Shown here one piece after another: positions 19,643 through 30,639 of a stretch of DNA of 64,000 bases (position 1 is the first letter of the stretch; the number at the start of each line of letters is the position of its first letter). The position numbers were made by a program, and so were the translations under genes. Origin of the DNA: Orientallactaga sibirica (Eukaryota > Chordata > Mammalia > Rodentia > Dipodidae); NCBI GenBank assembly GCA_036365145.1, contig JAEOAD010000034.1, positions 21,442,001 through 21,506,000 on the forward strand. Direction: 5' to 3'. The notes under the pieces were generated by a model. The model was given only the letters and a program-made list of their open reading frames with translations. It did not search any database and was not told the DNA's origin.

Positions 19643-19790
19643 TAGCCAGGCTTGGTGGTGCACGGTGCACGCCTTTAATCCCAGCACTAGGAAGTCAGCA
19701 GTAGTAGGACGATATCTGAGTTTGAGGACAGCCTGGATTTCAGAGTGAATTCCAGGTCAGCCTGGGCTACAGTTTGACCCTACCTGTAAG
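19643..19790 (+). mobile_element. B1-like SINE
   Basis: AGCCAGGCTTGGTGGTGCACG (the GGTGCAC unit is doubled), TTTAATCCCAGCACTAGG, then CCAGGTCAGCCTGGGCTACA. Confidence 0.9.
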
Positions 19791-19950
19791 AAGGAAGGGA
19801 GGGACGGGGGAGGGGGGAGGGAGGGGAGGGGGAGGGAGGGAAGGGGGAGGGGGGGAGGGAGGAAGGGAGGGAAGGGGGAGGGGGGAGGGAGGGAGGGAGG
19901 GAAGGGAGGAGGAAGGAGGGGGGAAAGGGGGAGGAAGGGGGGAGGAAGGG
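19790..19950. repeat. (GGGA)n / purine-rich tract, 160 bases
   Basis: Nearly pure G/A strand asymmetry growing from the B1 A-tail; a tRNA-SINE follows at once. Such tracts can form triplex or G-quadruplex DNA; that is inference. Confidence 0.95.
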
Positions 19951-20160
19951 CAGGCTGGAGAGATGGCTTAGCAGTTAAGGCGCTTGTCTGCAAAGCCAAA
20001 AGACCCAGGTTCAATTCCCCAGGACCTACAAAAGCCAGATGCACAAGATGGCTCACGCATCAGGAGTCTGTTTGCAACAGCTGGAGGCCTGATGTACCCA
20101 TTCTCTCTCTGCCTTTCTCTCTCTCTCAAATAAATAAATAAAAATTGTTTAAAAAAAGAA
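19951..20160 (+). mobile_element. tRNA-derived B2-like SINE
   Basis: GGCTGGAGAGATGGCTTAGC, GGTTCAATTCCCC, AAATAAATAAATAAAA tail. Confidence 0.93.
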
Positions 20161-22340
20161 AAAAGCAGCTGGGAAGCTCAGCAGACTGCATGGCACTTCC
20201 GAACACCAAAGCTCCAAGACACTACATATACTCCAGATGGTGCCTCCAACCTCACTGCCTCAAATCCAGTACAAAGTCTAAACTGGCTCATATAAATGCA
20301 AACGTTCTTTAAAGCCCTGGCTGGTGTGTAGGAAACTTGCAAATTGTAGTAGAAACATTTCTTTACTCTCCATAGCGCCCTTACTTCTCAGTCTTCCTTG
20401 CCACTAGTTTGGGTCCATGGTAAGAGTAGTGTCCTGTGTCATCCTAGAACAGAAGCACACAGAACTGGAACTTTGTCAATTTTATCTTCCTACCTCTAGA
20501 ATGATAGCAACTGTGCGCTGAGACATTGGAACCCAAAGTAGAAGCAGACTGAATCACCCACTCACCACATGTAGAACAACTACAAATTCCACTGGGCTGT
20601 GCAAGTAGGTCTCTGTTGTATTTAAGAACAGGAAACATTTGCTGAGCACCTAGAATGTTCTAGGCACCATATGTAGAGCTTTGGTATATTTTTAATAAGT
20701 CTTTTCTTGTGTCTGAAGAACAGCTGTTCTAATCTGGAGATTATGGCACCCAGAAGATACCTGGCAAGGTCTGGTGACCTTTGGATTGTCACTCTGAAGG
20801 GGTCCTGGTATCATCTAGTGGGTGGGGTAGAGACACTCCTAAACAGCCCTGTAATGAATGAAGTGCTGTCCCATCCTTTGAAGCTCAGACTATGTCCCTT
20901 CTCAGAATCATTATCACATTTCTCCTGCTTATGTCATCCTCTCTCCTTTTATACTCAAATGGGGACAAAACCCACAACCACACTGTTATGTGCATCTAAG
21001 TTCATTCTGGATCTGCACCCACACACCTGCCCTCTCTGGTAAATGCTAATTTACTGGTGGAAGCCCTTTCCCTTATAACTCCCAAAGAACCTTTTCAGAA
21101 ACCTTAGTTTGACTCGACTGGCCTTGGAGGAACTTACGCATCCTCAAGCTGCCTGGGAACAGGACTTTCGAGGGAGTCCTCCCACCTGTGTGAATTCTGG
21201 ATTTCACAGCCTCCAGACCCTTCCCATCATGTTTCTTCCCACACCTCCTCACCTTGCTCTAGTCCTGTCCCCAGTAGCACTTAAACATGTCAACTCCCTT
21301 CCCTCTAACCACCTGCTCCATCAGCCATGACTCTTCTTTCTCTGAACAGGTCTTCCCATTCACTTTACATCCACTCTTGCAACCATTTACATTCCTTTCA
21401 AGTCATCAAATCCTTTACTTTTCAACCAATTTGCTTTCTCAATAGACCATTGATCACACACCTCCCTCTGTTGGCTTCTGTGACTGTCAACCAGAGCTGC
21501 TTGTGCAATCTTATTAATACAGGATACACACACTGACTCGGACAGCAAGGTTAAAAATAACAGGGCTGAGGATATACCTCAGTTATACGGTGCTTGCCTG
21601 CACCTGTTTGGGAAATCATACTGACAACAGGTATGGGTTGGGACAAGTTTAGATGAGAAATATCTACTATATGTCCAGGTCAAAATACCAAACAAGCAAT
21701 TTGATGATTAGCTTAGAAGAGGTGGGCTGGAGATATAAACTTGGCCTTTAATCTGAAGGGTGTTTAAAGCTAGGAAACAGTGGTGGTCTCACCAGACATG
21801 CAATAACAAAACTGTAGGAAAAGACAAGAAGCATGAAGCACAGTATTGCATACTATAACAAAGTGGTCCAAGGAAGGAGCGGCCAATGGTCTCAAACAAC
21901 CCTGAAAGAAAGTGTGGCTTTCTCAACCTGCACAACACTGCCAGGCCTGATAAGCAGTTCCACTGGAGTGGCACACCTGCAGTGTTTTACAGGGAAAAAT
22001 GGAAAAGCTGAGGCAGTAAACCCTTGTGAGACTTCAACTATTAAAAAAAAAAAAAAAGGAACAGAGAACAGGAACAGTAACTTGAGACAGAAGTGGCTAA
22101 GATGATTTCATCTGAGGCACAAAATACGGAACTTTTAAAAATTACTGTCTTCTTCTCTCATACTGTTTCAGAACAATCGAGGTAAGCCCCTGGTACTCTC
22201 TTGTAACTGTTTCTACCCACCAGAAGTTATTTTGCAACCAAAGACTCTCGGCCTATAAAGGGCCACAGACATTCCCTCACAAGCCAATGTTCCGAGGCAG
22301 TGTGAAGTTACTCTGGTAAATCACTGCCCAGGGAAGGCAC
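20161..22340. other. Intergenic sequence below ATP6V1G1
   Basis: No gene called. A MIR fragment is likely near 20635-20690 ('TGCTGAGCACCTAGAATGTTC'), an L2-like region near 21225-21310, and an ID-like scrap at 21563-21600. The remainder is unassigned. Confidence 0.4.
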
Positions 22341-22347
22341 ATGCTCA

Positions 22348-23403
22348 TTTATTTGCCCAAGGCTCCCAAACACAGGCGTTCTGGAGAAAAGAAGAGCTAC
22401 AAGTTCTTTAGGTGTTTGTTGGTTTTTAAATACAGGGTAAAATCCCAAGTAATTTCCTTCTTGGTAAAATATACAGCTAAATATTTTCTAATTAGGTATG
22501 CAAACTGATACATGTGTTGATCTAAGAGAAATTCTGTAAAATATGTCAAAAAGGACAAGCCAGGGGCTGGAGAGATGGCTTAGTGGTTAAAGCATTTGCC
22601 TGCAAAGCCAAAGGACCACAGTTCGACTCTCCAGGACCCATATAAGCCAGATGCACAAAGGGGCACATGAATATGGAGTTCTTTTGCAGCAGCTGGAGGC
22701 TCTGGCGTGCCCATTCTCCCCCTTTCTTCCCCCTCTTTCTCTCTCCCAAACAAATAAATGAAATATTTTATCAAAAAAAATGGACAAGCCAGAGTGTGAA
22801 AATGCATGACAAAGTCTTTACTTTTAAATGATTACCAGTACACCAAGTAACATGTAACAAGTTCTTGAGTCCTATTATCTAGCAATTTTGAGTAAGATAG
22901 ATGAGCAGCAGCCCAAACACATGTATTACTATTTACTGCTTTAACCTTTAGCTAGAATAGATTACTTTAAGGCTGGCTGCTGCTTCATATAAGTTACAAT
23001 TGACTATTTACTACTTTTTCATAGATAAAGCCCCTGACCTTTAAGAAAGTGTGAGGGAAATTTTAATCCCTTTCTTTCTTCAAAGAATTGATTTTTTTTC
23101 CTACTAAACTACGAAAGAAAAAGTCAACATTGATACATGTTGCCTAAGCAAAAACACACAGGGAAACAGACAACATATACTCATTAAATTTCTAAGACAC
23201 ACAGGTGACAAGATGAATTCTTTGAATAAGTACTAAGTCTGTACACAGAGCTAGGATTTACTAGTCTACAAAAAGTGAAGGGATGTACTAGAGCAAAGAA
23301 AAATAATTTAATGCCTTTCAGAAGAACCCCAGCTTTGCAAAGCTGCCTACTCCATGAGGGCGTCTTCAATGCTAGCCGGTGGAAAAGGCACTGCCCTCCT
23401 CTC
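22348..23403 (-). other. ATP6V1G1: ATP6V1G1 probable 3' UTR
   Basis: Sequence downstream of the stop codon. A canonical AATAAA (minus strand, 22353-22348) lies about 1.05 kb after the stop, or about 0.84 kb if the tRNA-SINE at 22564-22782 is discounted. Weaker ATTAAA hexamers occur nearer the stop, around 23308 and 23061. The 3' end is inferred. Confidence 0.5.
22564..22782 (+). mobile_element. tRNA-derived B2-like SINE, antisense inside ATP6V1G1 3' UTR region
   Basis: GGGGCTGGAGAGATGGCTTAG to AAATAAATGAAATA. Flanking duplication GGACAAGCCAG (22552-22562 and 22783-22793 areas). It lies antisense to the ATP6V1G1 transcript. Confidence 0.92.
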
Positions 23404-23577
23404 CTATCCATTTATGCGGTAGTTTTCATGAATTTCTGGCCGGATGTCACACACGAAGGCCAAGAGGTTATCCAGGACTTCATCCCTGTTCTGCTGGAAG
23501 TAGTCCTGAAGGATGGTCATCTTCTTCTGGGTCTCCTTCTCCACCTCAGTGCTGCAGCTGCCATGGGACCCCAGTGC
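23404..23577 (-). CDS. ATP6V1G1: ATP6V1G1 coding exon 3 (C-terminus and stop)
   Basis: 58 codons including TAG, residues 62-118. The acceptor reads CTCCACTCCAG. The C-terminal block from QNRDEVLDNLLAF to the final ING is strongly conserved in the family. The open frame continues upstream of the acceptor by chance; those extra residues are intronic. Confidence 0.96.
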   Translation of the reverse strand, partial: ALGSHGSCSTEVEKETQKKMTILQDYFQQNRDEVLDNLLAFVCDIRPEIHENYRING

Positions 23578-26500
23578 CTGGAGTGGAGGAGTGAGGACAC
23601 AGGAAGTATGAAGAAAATTCTCTGATTGAAACACTAAGCAAGCAGCCTCTGGCTTATCAATGAGTATAACACATCAGTACTAGGTAATGTACCCTGCACT
23701 TAAGAGCATGGAAGGAAAAAGCATTCCCTCAGTTGATGGGGGAGCCATAGCTCTCCAAAGGTACACTACAATTGCTGGGGCTACAGGAATGTGCAGCTCT
23801 GCTAAGCTGCATCAAGGCAGAGACTATATGCACAGCTCAGCTCCAGCATCTAGCATAGTACCCAGCACATGTCAGCTTAACAGACTGCTAAATAATAAAT
23901 GAGGGCTAGATTTTGATATTACTAAATAAGGGAACATCCCAGGGGACAGCTTGTGCATCCAACAAACCATTCAATAACCAAGGATGGCTCACTGATAAGA
24001 GAATTTGCCAGCACCAGAAGCCCAAGATTTGACTCCCAGCACCACAAAAAAAAAAAAAAAAAAAAAAAAAATTGGTTAACTGTTATTTCCAAAACTGCAT
24101 CAGAATCACTTGAGCTTTGCTGGATATTTTTAGATTTGCTCAGGAAACTAAAGCAATTAATAATAATAATAAAGGACCCACCGCAGCTTCCTTGGCCTTG
24201 AACTCTTTCTCCCTCTGCAGTCTGTACTGTTCAATCTCAGCCTGGGCTTCTTCTTTGGCCTGCTTCAGCCTTCGATTCTTTCCTGTTTTCAAAGACAACT
24301 AGATCAGGAAGTGGTTAAAAGACAAGCAGAAAAGCAGACAGTGAGACAGTAAATTTTAATAGTACACATAAAAAAATTAAGACACAGTCCCAAGACATAT
24401 GCACAGGTATAAGGAAATAGGTTTCTGCCTCCCACAGGCTATAAGTAAGTAAAAGAAAATAAGACAACAGATAAAGCACATGTCTGCATCAATTCCTCAA
24501 TGAAATCCCCAGCACTGCTCAATGCAGTCCATAAAAAGGATGGAAACACCGTGGAAGTAGTCGGAATATTCTTTCACTCTCAACTGTTAAAACCAACATA
24601 AGATGGCTCTAAGCCATCTGGGGAACTCTTCCTCATCCCAAGAAGTAAATACCCAGTTGTGGTGAAGACAAGTGGAACTCTGTGCTTCCCAAGAGACATT
24701 ACCAAAATGTAACCAAGGAAACAGTTGATGTAATACTGGAAACTGAGCCTCAGGACTATGGTAAGGAAGTAAAGACTGAAGAATTCTAAATGAGGTACAA
24801 GACAGCACTGCAGCTGAGAAGTGAAGAGAAACAGGGATTCTGGTCTCTAGAAGAGAGCAGTTTAACAGACATTTACAAGTTTCCAGATTGTCAGAGCCCA
24901 TATGAAAACAGACCAAGTCCAGCCAACAGTCTTTCCCTTTAATTTCTGTTCACCAAATTCTTGGACAGCAAAGGGACTAAAGAGGGAAAACTAGATCACT
25001 CTTGCTATGTATTTAACTCGTAGCAAAAGACAGCTTAAGCCGGGCGTGGTGGCGCACGCCTTTAATCCCAGCACTCGGGAGGCAGAGGTAGGAGGATCAC
25101 CGTGAGTTCAAGGCCACCCTAAGACTACATAGTGAATTCCAGGTCAGCCTGGGCTAGAGTGAGACCCTACCTCAAGGGGAAAAAAAAAAAAAAGACAGCT
25201 TCTATCTAAAACTAAGCTTGTTATACATCTGCATACATCAACTGTCCAGAGCCCACTCCACCACAGGGATGAAAGAAATACATTTTCCACTCCCTGACTA
25301 AGAAGAGAACTTTGGACCTATAAGGACTCCATGACAGTAACACTCTCTTGAAAGTCTTACACAACCAAGGATTACTTCTGCAAGTCTACACTTACCACAG
25401 TATTTATTCTGGGTTTACACTAGCTTCAGTCCCCCTGTACCCTAATCCTTCACATGTTATCCTATCAGCTATATGGGCCATGTCTACAAGCCAAACATCT
25501 TTCCAAAGCAACAATCTACAACTAATATTCATGGCCCAAAAAGTATGCAGAAGAGCCACATAGTTTCACAATGCACTGCTCCCAACTCCCCGAATTAATC
25601 ACTTAAGACAATACCATATATCTGCTCTCAACAAAGCATATTCAGAGTTCAGTTTTTTTAAATATTTTATTTTTAGGTATTTGAGAGAGAGAGAGAGGGA
25701 GAGGAAGAGAGGGAGGGAGGGAGGGAGGGAGGGAGGGAAGGAGGGAAGGAAGGAAGGAGGGAAGGAGAGAGGGAGAGGGAGAGGCGGATAGAGAATGGGC
25801 ATACCAGGGCCTCTAGCCACTGCAAACTCCAGACTCATGCACCACCATGTGCATGCATCTGGCTTAGCATGTACTGGGTAATCAAACCTGGGTCCTTAGC
25901 CTTCGCAGCCGAGCACCCAAACTGCTAAGCCATCTCTCCAGCCTGTGAGTTCAATTTTTTAAAGTTTTTTTTTTTTTTAATTTGCAATCAGATAAAGAGA
26001 GAGAATAGAGATAGAGAGAATGGGTGCACCAGGGCCTCCAGCTGCTACAAATAAACTCCAGTTGCATGTGCCCCTTTGTGCATCTGGCTTTATATGGGTA
26101 CTGTGGAATCGAACCCAGGTCATTACACCTTGCAGGCAAGTGCCTTAACTGCTGAGCCATGTCTCCAGCCTCAGAGTTCAATTTTTTTTTACATGTGTAC
26201 GTATGTGGTGTGTATGTGCAACCTCTGAAGCCAGAGATGATATCAAGTGTCTTCCCTCAACTTTGTTTATTGAGGCAAGATCTCTTTTGAACCCCAGAAT
26301 CCCATCTCCATCTCCTTAAGTACTGAAATTAAAGGCAGGCCACCACTCCCACTCAGTATTTTCATGGGTGTTGGAAGAGCTAAACCCCAATCCTTACGTT
26401 TGCACAGCAAGTGTGTGCTTTATCCATTTGGCCATCTCCTCAGCTCTATTTTAAAAGGCTTTTCTGAAAACCAAAAACACTCAAACAGCAAATCCCATAC

Positions 26501-28465
26501 ATATGAGCACTGCATACCCTAGTGCTGGGACTGCGCCTGCTAGGCAAGCACTCTACCAATGAGTTACACCTTCAGCCCCATATGTCTTGTTTCTATTCTT
26601 CTTGGGGTTTTTTAGACAGGGTCTGACTGTATAACCCAGACTAGCCACCAACTCAGGATCCTCCTGCCTCAGCCTCCCAAATACTGAGATTACAAATGTG
26701 CAACACCATCTGCAGCCCCACAGTTTTTTTTTTTTTTTTTTTTTTTTCCAAATGGGAGCCAGTGTTTGTGTTTCAAACCAACAAAATAAACCATAAATAC
26801 TTTTACTCGTAATTGTAAGGTCTGAAGTAATGATTTCTCAAGAAAATTTTGGCTTACATTTTACATCATACAAGGCCTCCTCGCAATTCTGAACTAGACA
26901 AGTTTAATTACAGATCAAGGAAGAGAATACATTTTTCAAATTATGGCTCTTTCGAATACTTGTTTATTCTGAAGTATGTATTTACTGTAAACTAAACCCT
27001 TTAAAACAAACTAAATTAGCAAGTAACAGCTATCTGAGATACCCAAGAAAGCACCCAATTTGACAGCTCCTAGGCTTAAACACATGACCAAAAACTCAGT
27101 TATTCTCACCACTGTCCAAGTATTTGTGCCCACACGAAAAAGTAAGGATTCTCCCCATCCCCAGCACTTTCAAAGACACCTTTTTCTAGGAATAAATAAT
27201 ACCACCACCACTACCACAGTGGCCTTTGAAATCTACTTGGAATGTGGAATATGAGCGTCTTATACTGGGAAAACACCCTTGCACTGGCTAGAAGGCCTCT
27301 ATATACAACTACAATGCTTCCCTCGGTCTGGTCAAATCATTTCTCTCTAAGCCTCATTTTTCCCACCTGCAAAATAAGTGTAGAAACGTCTTTCTCATCA
27401 CTTAGGAAACTGGATAAAGTTAAATGAGTGAGGCTCTGATTCCCAGAGGCTTATCTAGTAACTGGGACATACCAACGCATTACTTCAGTCCTATGACAGA
27501 AATCAGCACTCAGAGGAGGCTTTCAACCTTGTCTTAGGGGAGGAGAATGAGTAACAATCTCGGAAAGAACGGCTGTAAAGGACGACTAAGCATTAGGGTA
27601 GCAAGGGGAGACAAAAGAGGAAAGGTTCTTCGGTGTACCATGGCTTGAAGCGGAAACAATTGCTTTGAGGAAGCAAAACAATTCGACACAGCTGGCAGTC
27701 ACTTTAAAGTGACTTTAGGTAAGGACTAGTCCGAAAGAGTTTCCCCCAACCACCGAGGTATAGGAAGGAGCACCATTTTGTGGACAGTAAACGCGTGCTG
27801 GCCGCAAGGGGTGCAGTCCCGTGCAGAGGGCTGGCCTCAGCAAAAACGAGTTCCAGCATAGGCCTGGTTTCTTTCTCTCCTCGATCTAGGTCACACCCCT
27901 ATGTTCAAGTTCTTTGGCAAACTTGCATCTTTCAACATTGGCCTTACACTCACCTACGATTACCCTACCCGATTATCTGCTTCCTCCACTGGGACACGAA
28001 ATACCACGGCATGATGGTGATATTGCTGTGGTTCTTACGAGCCGTTTTTGGTTTGCTTGTTTGTTTTTAAGTGAGAAGCCAACGCGTGAGGCTGTCAGAG
28101 GAACGCACAGCTGCTGTCGTTGGACTAAGGTGGCGGAGGATGAGACGCGGGAAGCGAACACATCCTAAGCCTCAGTGGCCGGCTCAACGCGGACGATTCC
28201 GGATGGTGGAGACCAAGGCGGCTCCGTGCGGGTGGCGGGTTCACGGCCCGCAGCCCGAGATCGCGGCCTCCGCACCCGGCCACCGCCCCACCTGCCGGCT
28301 CCCGGGCGACCCCAGCCTGGGCCGCGGGGAGCCCCTCCTCGGTCTTCCCCGGCCTCGAACCCGCCCGCCCGCCCGGGACTCACGCTTGCGGGCCTCAGAC
28401 ACCTTCTCCGCCGCCCGCTTCTCGGCCTGCAGCAGCTGCTGGATGCCCTGCGACTGACTCGCCAT
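23404..28465 (-). CDS. ATP6V1G1: V-type proton ATPase subunit G1 (complete gene, 3 coding exons)
   Basis: Subunit G of the cytosolic V1 sector. It pairs with subunit E as a long coiled coil to form the peripheral stalks that hold V1 against V0 during ATP-driven proton pumping into lysosomes, endosomes and other acidic organelles. Coding exons are 28465-28384, 24282-24182 and 23577-23404; joined they give 118 codons plus a TAG stop, the usual length of the family. The N-terminus MASQSQGIQQLLQAEKRAAE, the basic Lys/Arg/Glu/Gln-rich middle (residues 28-61) and the C-terminus CDIRPEIHENYRING are hallmark G1 sequences. The ATG sits in a strong GCCATGG context. Introns are 28383-24283 (GTGAGT donor) and 24181-23578 (GTGGGT donor), both ending in AG. 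The frame is intact and no residue looks lost, so this is the functional intron-containing gene and not a retrocopy. The promoter is a CpG island. Confidence 0.97.
23965..24072 (+). mobile_element. ID-like SINE with poly(A), ATP6V1G1 intron 2
   Basis: GGATGGCTCACTGATAAGAG ... GATTTGACTCCCAGCACCAC followed by a 27-base A run: tRNA-like ID element. Confidence 0.55.
24182..24282 (-). CDS. ATP6V1G1: ATP6V1G1 coding exon 2
   Basis: 101 bases encoding residues 28 (completed) to 61, beginning RKNRRLKQAKEEAQAEIEQY. This is the basic coiled-coil part that packs against subunit E. The acceptor is ...GAAAACAG at 24283 and the donor GTGGGT at 24181. The exon ends on a codon boundary. Confidence 0.95.
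25036..25193 (+). mobile_element. B1-like SINE, near-consensus
   Basis: GCCGGGCGTGGTGGCGCACG ... GCACTCGGGAGGCAGAGGT ... CCCTACCTC then A run. CpGs are preserved, so it is a young copy. Flanks carry AAAGACAGCTT repeats. Confidence 0.95.
25655..25943 (-). mobile_element. tRNA-derived B2-like SINE (antisense) with GGGA tract
   Basis: ATP6V1G1 intron 1. Reverse complement of the tRNA-SINE; its pyrimidine stretch has expanded into (GGGA)n/(GGAA)n at 25690-25785. GAGTTCA(G/A)TTTTTT repeats flank it. Confidence 0.92.
25965..26171 (-). mobile_element. tRNA-derived B2-like SINE (antisense)
   Basis: AATGGGTGCACCAGGGCCTCC, TGCATCTGGCTTTATATGG, GAGCCATGTCTCCAGCC. GAGTTCAATTTTTT lies on both sides. Confidence 0.92.
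26180..26455 (-). mobile_element. B3-like SINE (antisense)
   Basis: Starts GT-rich, passes through GGGTGTTGGAAGAGCTAAACC and ends ATTTGGCCATCTCCTCAGC, the order of an antisense B3-type SINE. Confidence 0.6.
26505..26745 (-). mobile_element. ID-like fragment plus B1-like SINE (antisense)
   Basis: GCTAGGCAAGCACTCTACCAATGAG is an ID-like (tRNA-Ala derived) piece; 26600-26720 (CAGGGTCTGACTGTATAACCC, CTGCCTCAGCCTCCC) is an old antisense B1. A 23-base T run follows at 26725. Confidence 0.7.
26750..28125. other. ATP6V1G1 intron 1, upstream half, unique
   Basis: No exon seen. A MIR fragment is likely at about 27325-27475 (GTCAAATCATTTCTCTCTAAGC). The sequence becomes CpG-rich toward exon 1. Confidence 0.4.
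28384..28465 (-). CDS. ATP6V1G1: ATP6V1G1 coding exon 1
   Basis: Encodes residues 1-27 plus the first base of codon 28. It starts at an ATG in GCCATGG context and ends at a GTGAGT donor (28383-28378). Residue 28 (Arg, C|GA) is split across intron 1. The exon lies inside the CpG island. Confidence 0.96.
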
Positions 28466-28700
28466 GGCTGCCAGGGGACTCCCAGGCCCCAGCGAAACGC
28501 CTGAACCCGCCCTGCGGCCCCTCGGGTCAGGTGACCCGCCACTCCACCTGCGCCTGCGCCGCACAGCGACGCTCCGCCCCCTTGGTTGTCACATGACCTG
28601 CGCAGGCGCCTGGGCTGCCCGTTGAGAATGTCTCGTGACTCCCTAGGGCATGGGGCGGGGCTGAGGTGGGTGCGGAGTGCGCCTGCGCGGGTGCCTGTGC
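28466..28700 (-). promoter_or_regulatory. ATP6V1G1: ATP6V1G1 CpG-island promoter and 5' UTR
   Basis: A CpG-rich stretch (about 28130-28700) spans exon 1 and the upstream sequence. Upstream of the ATG are GTCAGGTGAC (28526-28535) and GTCACATGAC (28588-28597), each one mismatch from the CLEAR consensus GTCACGTGAC bound by TFEB/TFE3/MITF. A GC box (CTCCGCCCCC, near 28572) and several NRF1-like TGCGC-NN-GCGC runs (about 28549, 28598, 28680) are also present. No TATA box is evident, as expected for a housekeeping gene. The transcription start is not determined. Confidence 0.75.
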
Positions 28701-28904
28701 TGTATGGACTCAGGGGCAGTCGCTGGCCCGCTACTGTCCGTGTAGTCTCCCTGCTACGTGGTTATTACCTAGATCCTTCACTTTTCAATGTGCTTACGTT
28801 AAGGTACAGAGAAAAGGATCCAAAATAGGTTATTTACCTCTATTCTTCACAAGGCTCTGTTTCCTGGTTTTCTGGAACTCTCTTGTGAACTTGAAACCTA
28901 TTAT

Positions 28905-29030
28905 GGAGCTATGGTGGCCTGCAATCCTAGCACACCCAGTACTCAGGTGGTTGACGCAGAAGCAGTACAAGTTCATGGCCAAGCTGTACTGCATAGCCAG
29001 ACCCTGCCTCAAAAGAGAAAAGACGATTAA
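28905..29030 (+). mobile_element. Old B1-like SINE, followed by ID-like scrap
   Basis: GGAGCTATGGTGGCCTGCAATCCTAGCAC and CCAGACCCTGCCTCAAAAG. At 29066-29130 'AGTGGTAGACTGCTTTCCTAGC' looks ID-like. Confidence 0.6.
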
Positions 29031-29465
29031 GGAGCAGTTTGGAGGTTGAAGTCTGGGTTAGTAGTAGTGAGTTTGAACTCAGTGGTAGACTGCTTTCCTA
29101 GCATATCTGAAACTCGGAGTTTCAGCCCTAGTAACACACACACACACATATACACAGGATCAAGCCAACTGTTAATTTGCTGTGACTGCAACAAATTCAG
29201 GAATGGGTTGTGATGTTTTCCATAAATGGTTGATGAATGCTCTATATGCACATAGACCACCCTTGATACTGACCCTAGAACACAGCAAAGCAAATAAGGT
29301 CCCTGGTGGAGCTCTGAGTTCATGGACAAAGGAAATTAAAACTAATACACAATTATAGTGTTACAAATTAATGAAGGAAACATGCTTAAGTGAACCTTTA
29401 ATAAAGAATAAGGTTGTAAGGGAGTGAAAGCTCTCGCAAGGGTGGCATTTGAAAGAGATATTTGG

Positions 29466-29640
29466 GGGCTGGAGAGATTGCTCAGCAGTTAAGGTGCTTG
29501 CCTGTAAAGCCCAACTACCCAAGTTCAATTGCCCCGTACGGTGTAAAGCCAGATGCACAAAGTGGCATATGCATCTGGAGTTAGTTTGCACTGGCTGGAG
29601 GCCCTGGTGCACCCTTTCTCTTTATCTTTCTACACACTCC
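29466..29640 (+). mobile_element. tRNA-derived B2-like SINE
   Basis: GGGCTGGAGAGATTGCTCAGC head; the tail is interrupted by the B1 that follows. Confidence 0.88.
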
Positions 29641-29785
29641 CCCACATGGTGGTACACACCTTTAATCCCAACACTCAGAAAGCAGAAGTAGGACAATTGC
29701 TGTGAATTTGAGACCAGCCTGAGACTACATAGTGAATTCCAGGTCAGTCTAGGCTACAGCAAGACCCTACCTCAGAAAAAAATAT
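29641..29785 (+). mobile_element. B1-like SINE inserted at tail of tRNA-SINE
   Basis: ACATGGTGGTACACACCTTTAATCCC ... CCCTACCTCAG, A-rich end. Confidence 0.88.
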
Positions 29786-29794
29786 GTCCAAAGG

Positions 29795-29985
29795 ACACCA
29801 CATCCTACCACAAAGACACTTGCACATCCATATTTCTTGCTGCTGTAGTCACAGTAGCAAGGAAAGGAACTCAGACTAAATGTCTATTAGCAGGTAAGGG
29901 GATAATGAAAATGTGGGGCAACATGTAGACAACGGAATTTTATTCAGCTATAAATAAAAATAAAATTATGAAACTTAAAAAAAGA
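29795..29985 (+). mobile_element. Old L1 ORF2 3' fragment
   Basis: Matches the L1 ORF2 C-terminal layout ('CTTGCACATCCATATTTC', 'GGAATTTTATTCAGCTATAA') but is diverged; inactive. Confidence 0.65.
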
Positions 29986-29999
29986 GAGGGATCTTAGGG

Positions 30000-30595
30000 C
30001 TGAGGTTGCAGCTCAGGGTTACTTAGAATAATTTCCCATTATACACATAAAACACAACTCGTACTCCAAGAGAATAAGAGTTTATTCTGAGCTAAATGTG
30101 GGTGACCATGGTCCAGGAACATGAATGCAGGTTACTCTAAATGGCATGTTCCACTATGGAAGAGTTTGCATGAGCTTTTATAGTCCATAACAAAAAAAAT
30201 TCATAAATCAGTGCATTTACCTAATACATTGGGTATACCAGACAGTTTACCACAGAATAAGGAAATATTTTCTATAGGTTTCATATACTATCTAATAACA
30301 ATCTTAGTCTCAAGGTTGGTTGAACTAATAGTCTGTTAAGTTTAACAATACATTCCCTGGAAGTTTTACCTAGTAGTCACAGAGATGTTAGGTAAGTTAC
30401 AGAGGTTAGGAGTCAATGGCTATTAAGGGGACTGAACAGAGCTCAAGATGATTTTCACTCTGGGTCTGCACCATCCCATCTCTCCACAATCATGAAATTC
30501 TGGCCAGTCGCTCAGTCTGCAGGATGAGACTTCTTCAGAGAACTTCAGCCTATACTACCCTGAGCCAAGCCTCCAGTCAGTGGTTTCATTTATAA
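30000..30595. other. Unassigned intergenic sequence, possibly an antisense LTR
   Basis: 'GAGTTTATTCTGAGCTAAATG' at about 30079 resembles the antisense polyadenylation region of an LTR. No gene seen. Confidence 0.3.
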
Positions 30596-30639
30596 TATAT
30601 ATATTGTATATATTTACTATATATATATATATTCTCTTG

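Larger units (their letters stand above)
28130..28700. promoter_or_regulatory. CpG island around ATP6V1G1 exon 1
   Basis: Dense CpG from the intron-1 side through exon 1 into the upstream region. Open frames on both strands here are GC-driven and not called. No divergent gene was recognised on the plus strand. Confidence 0.8.

Noticed and set aside
23404..28465. ATP6V1G1 as a processed pseudogene
   Set aside because: Two introns with canonical splice sites, intact frame and a CpG-island promoter show the parental gene.
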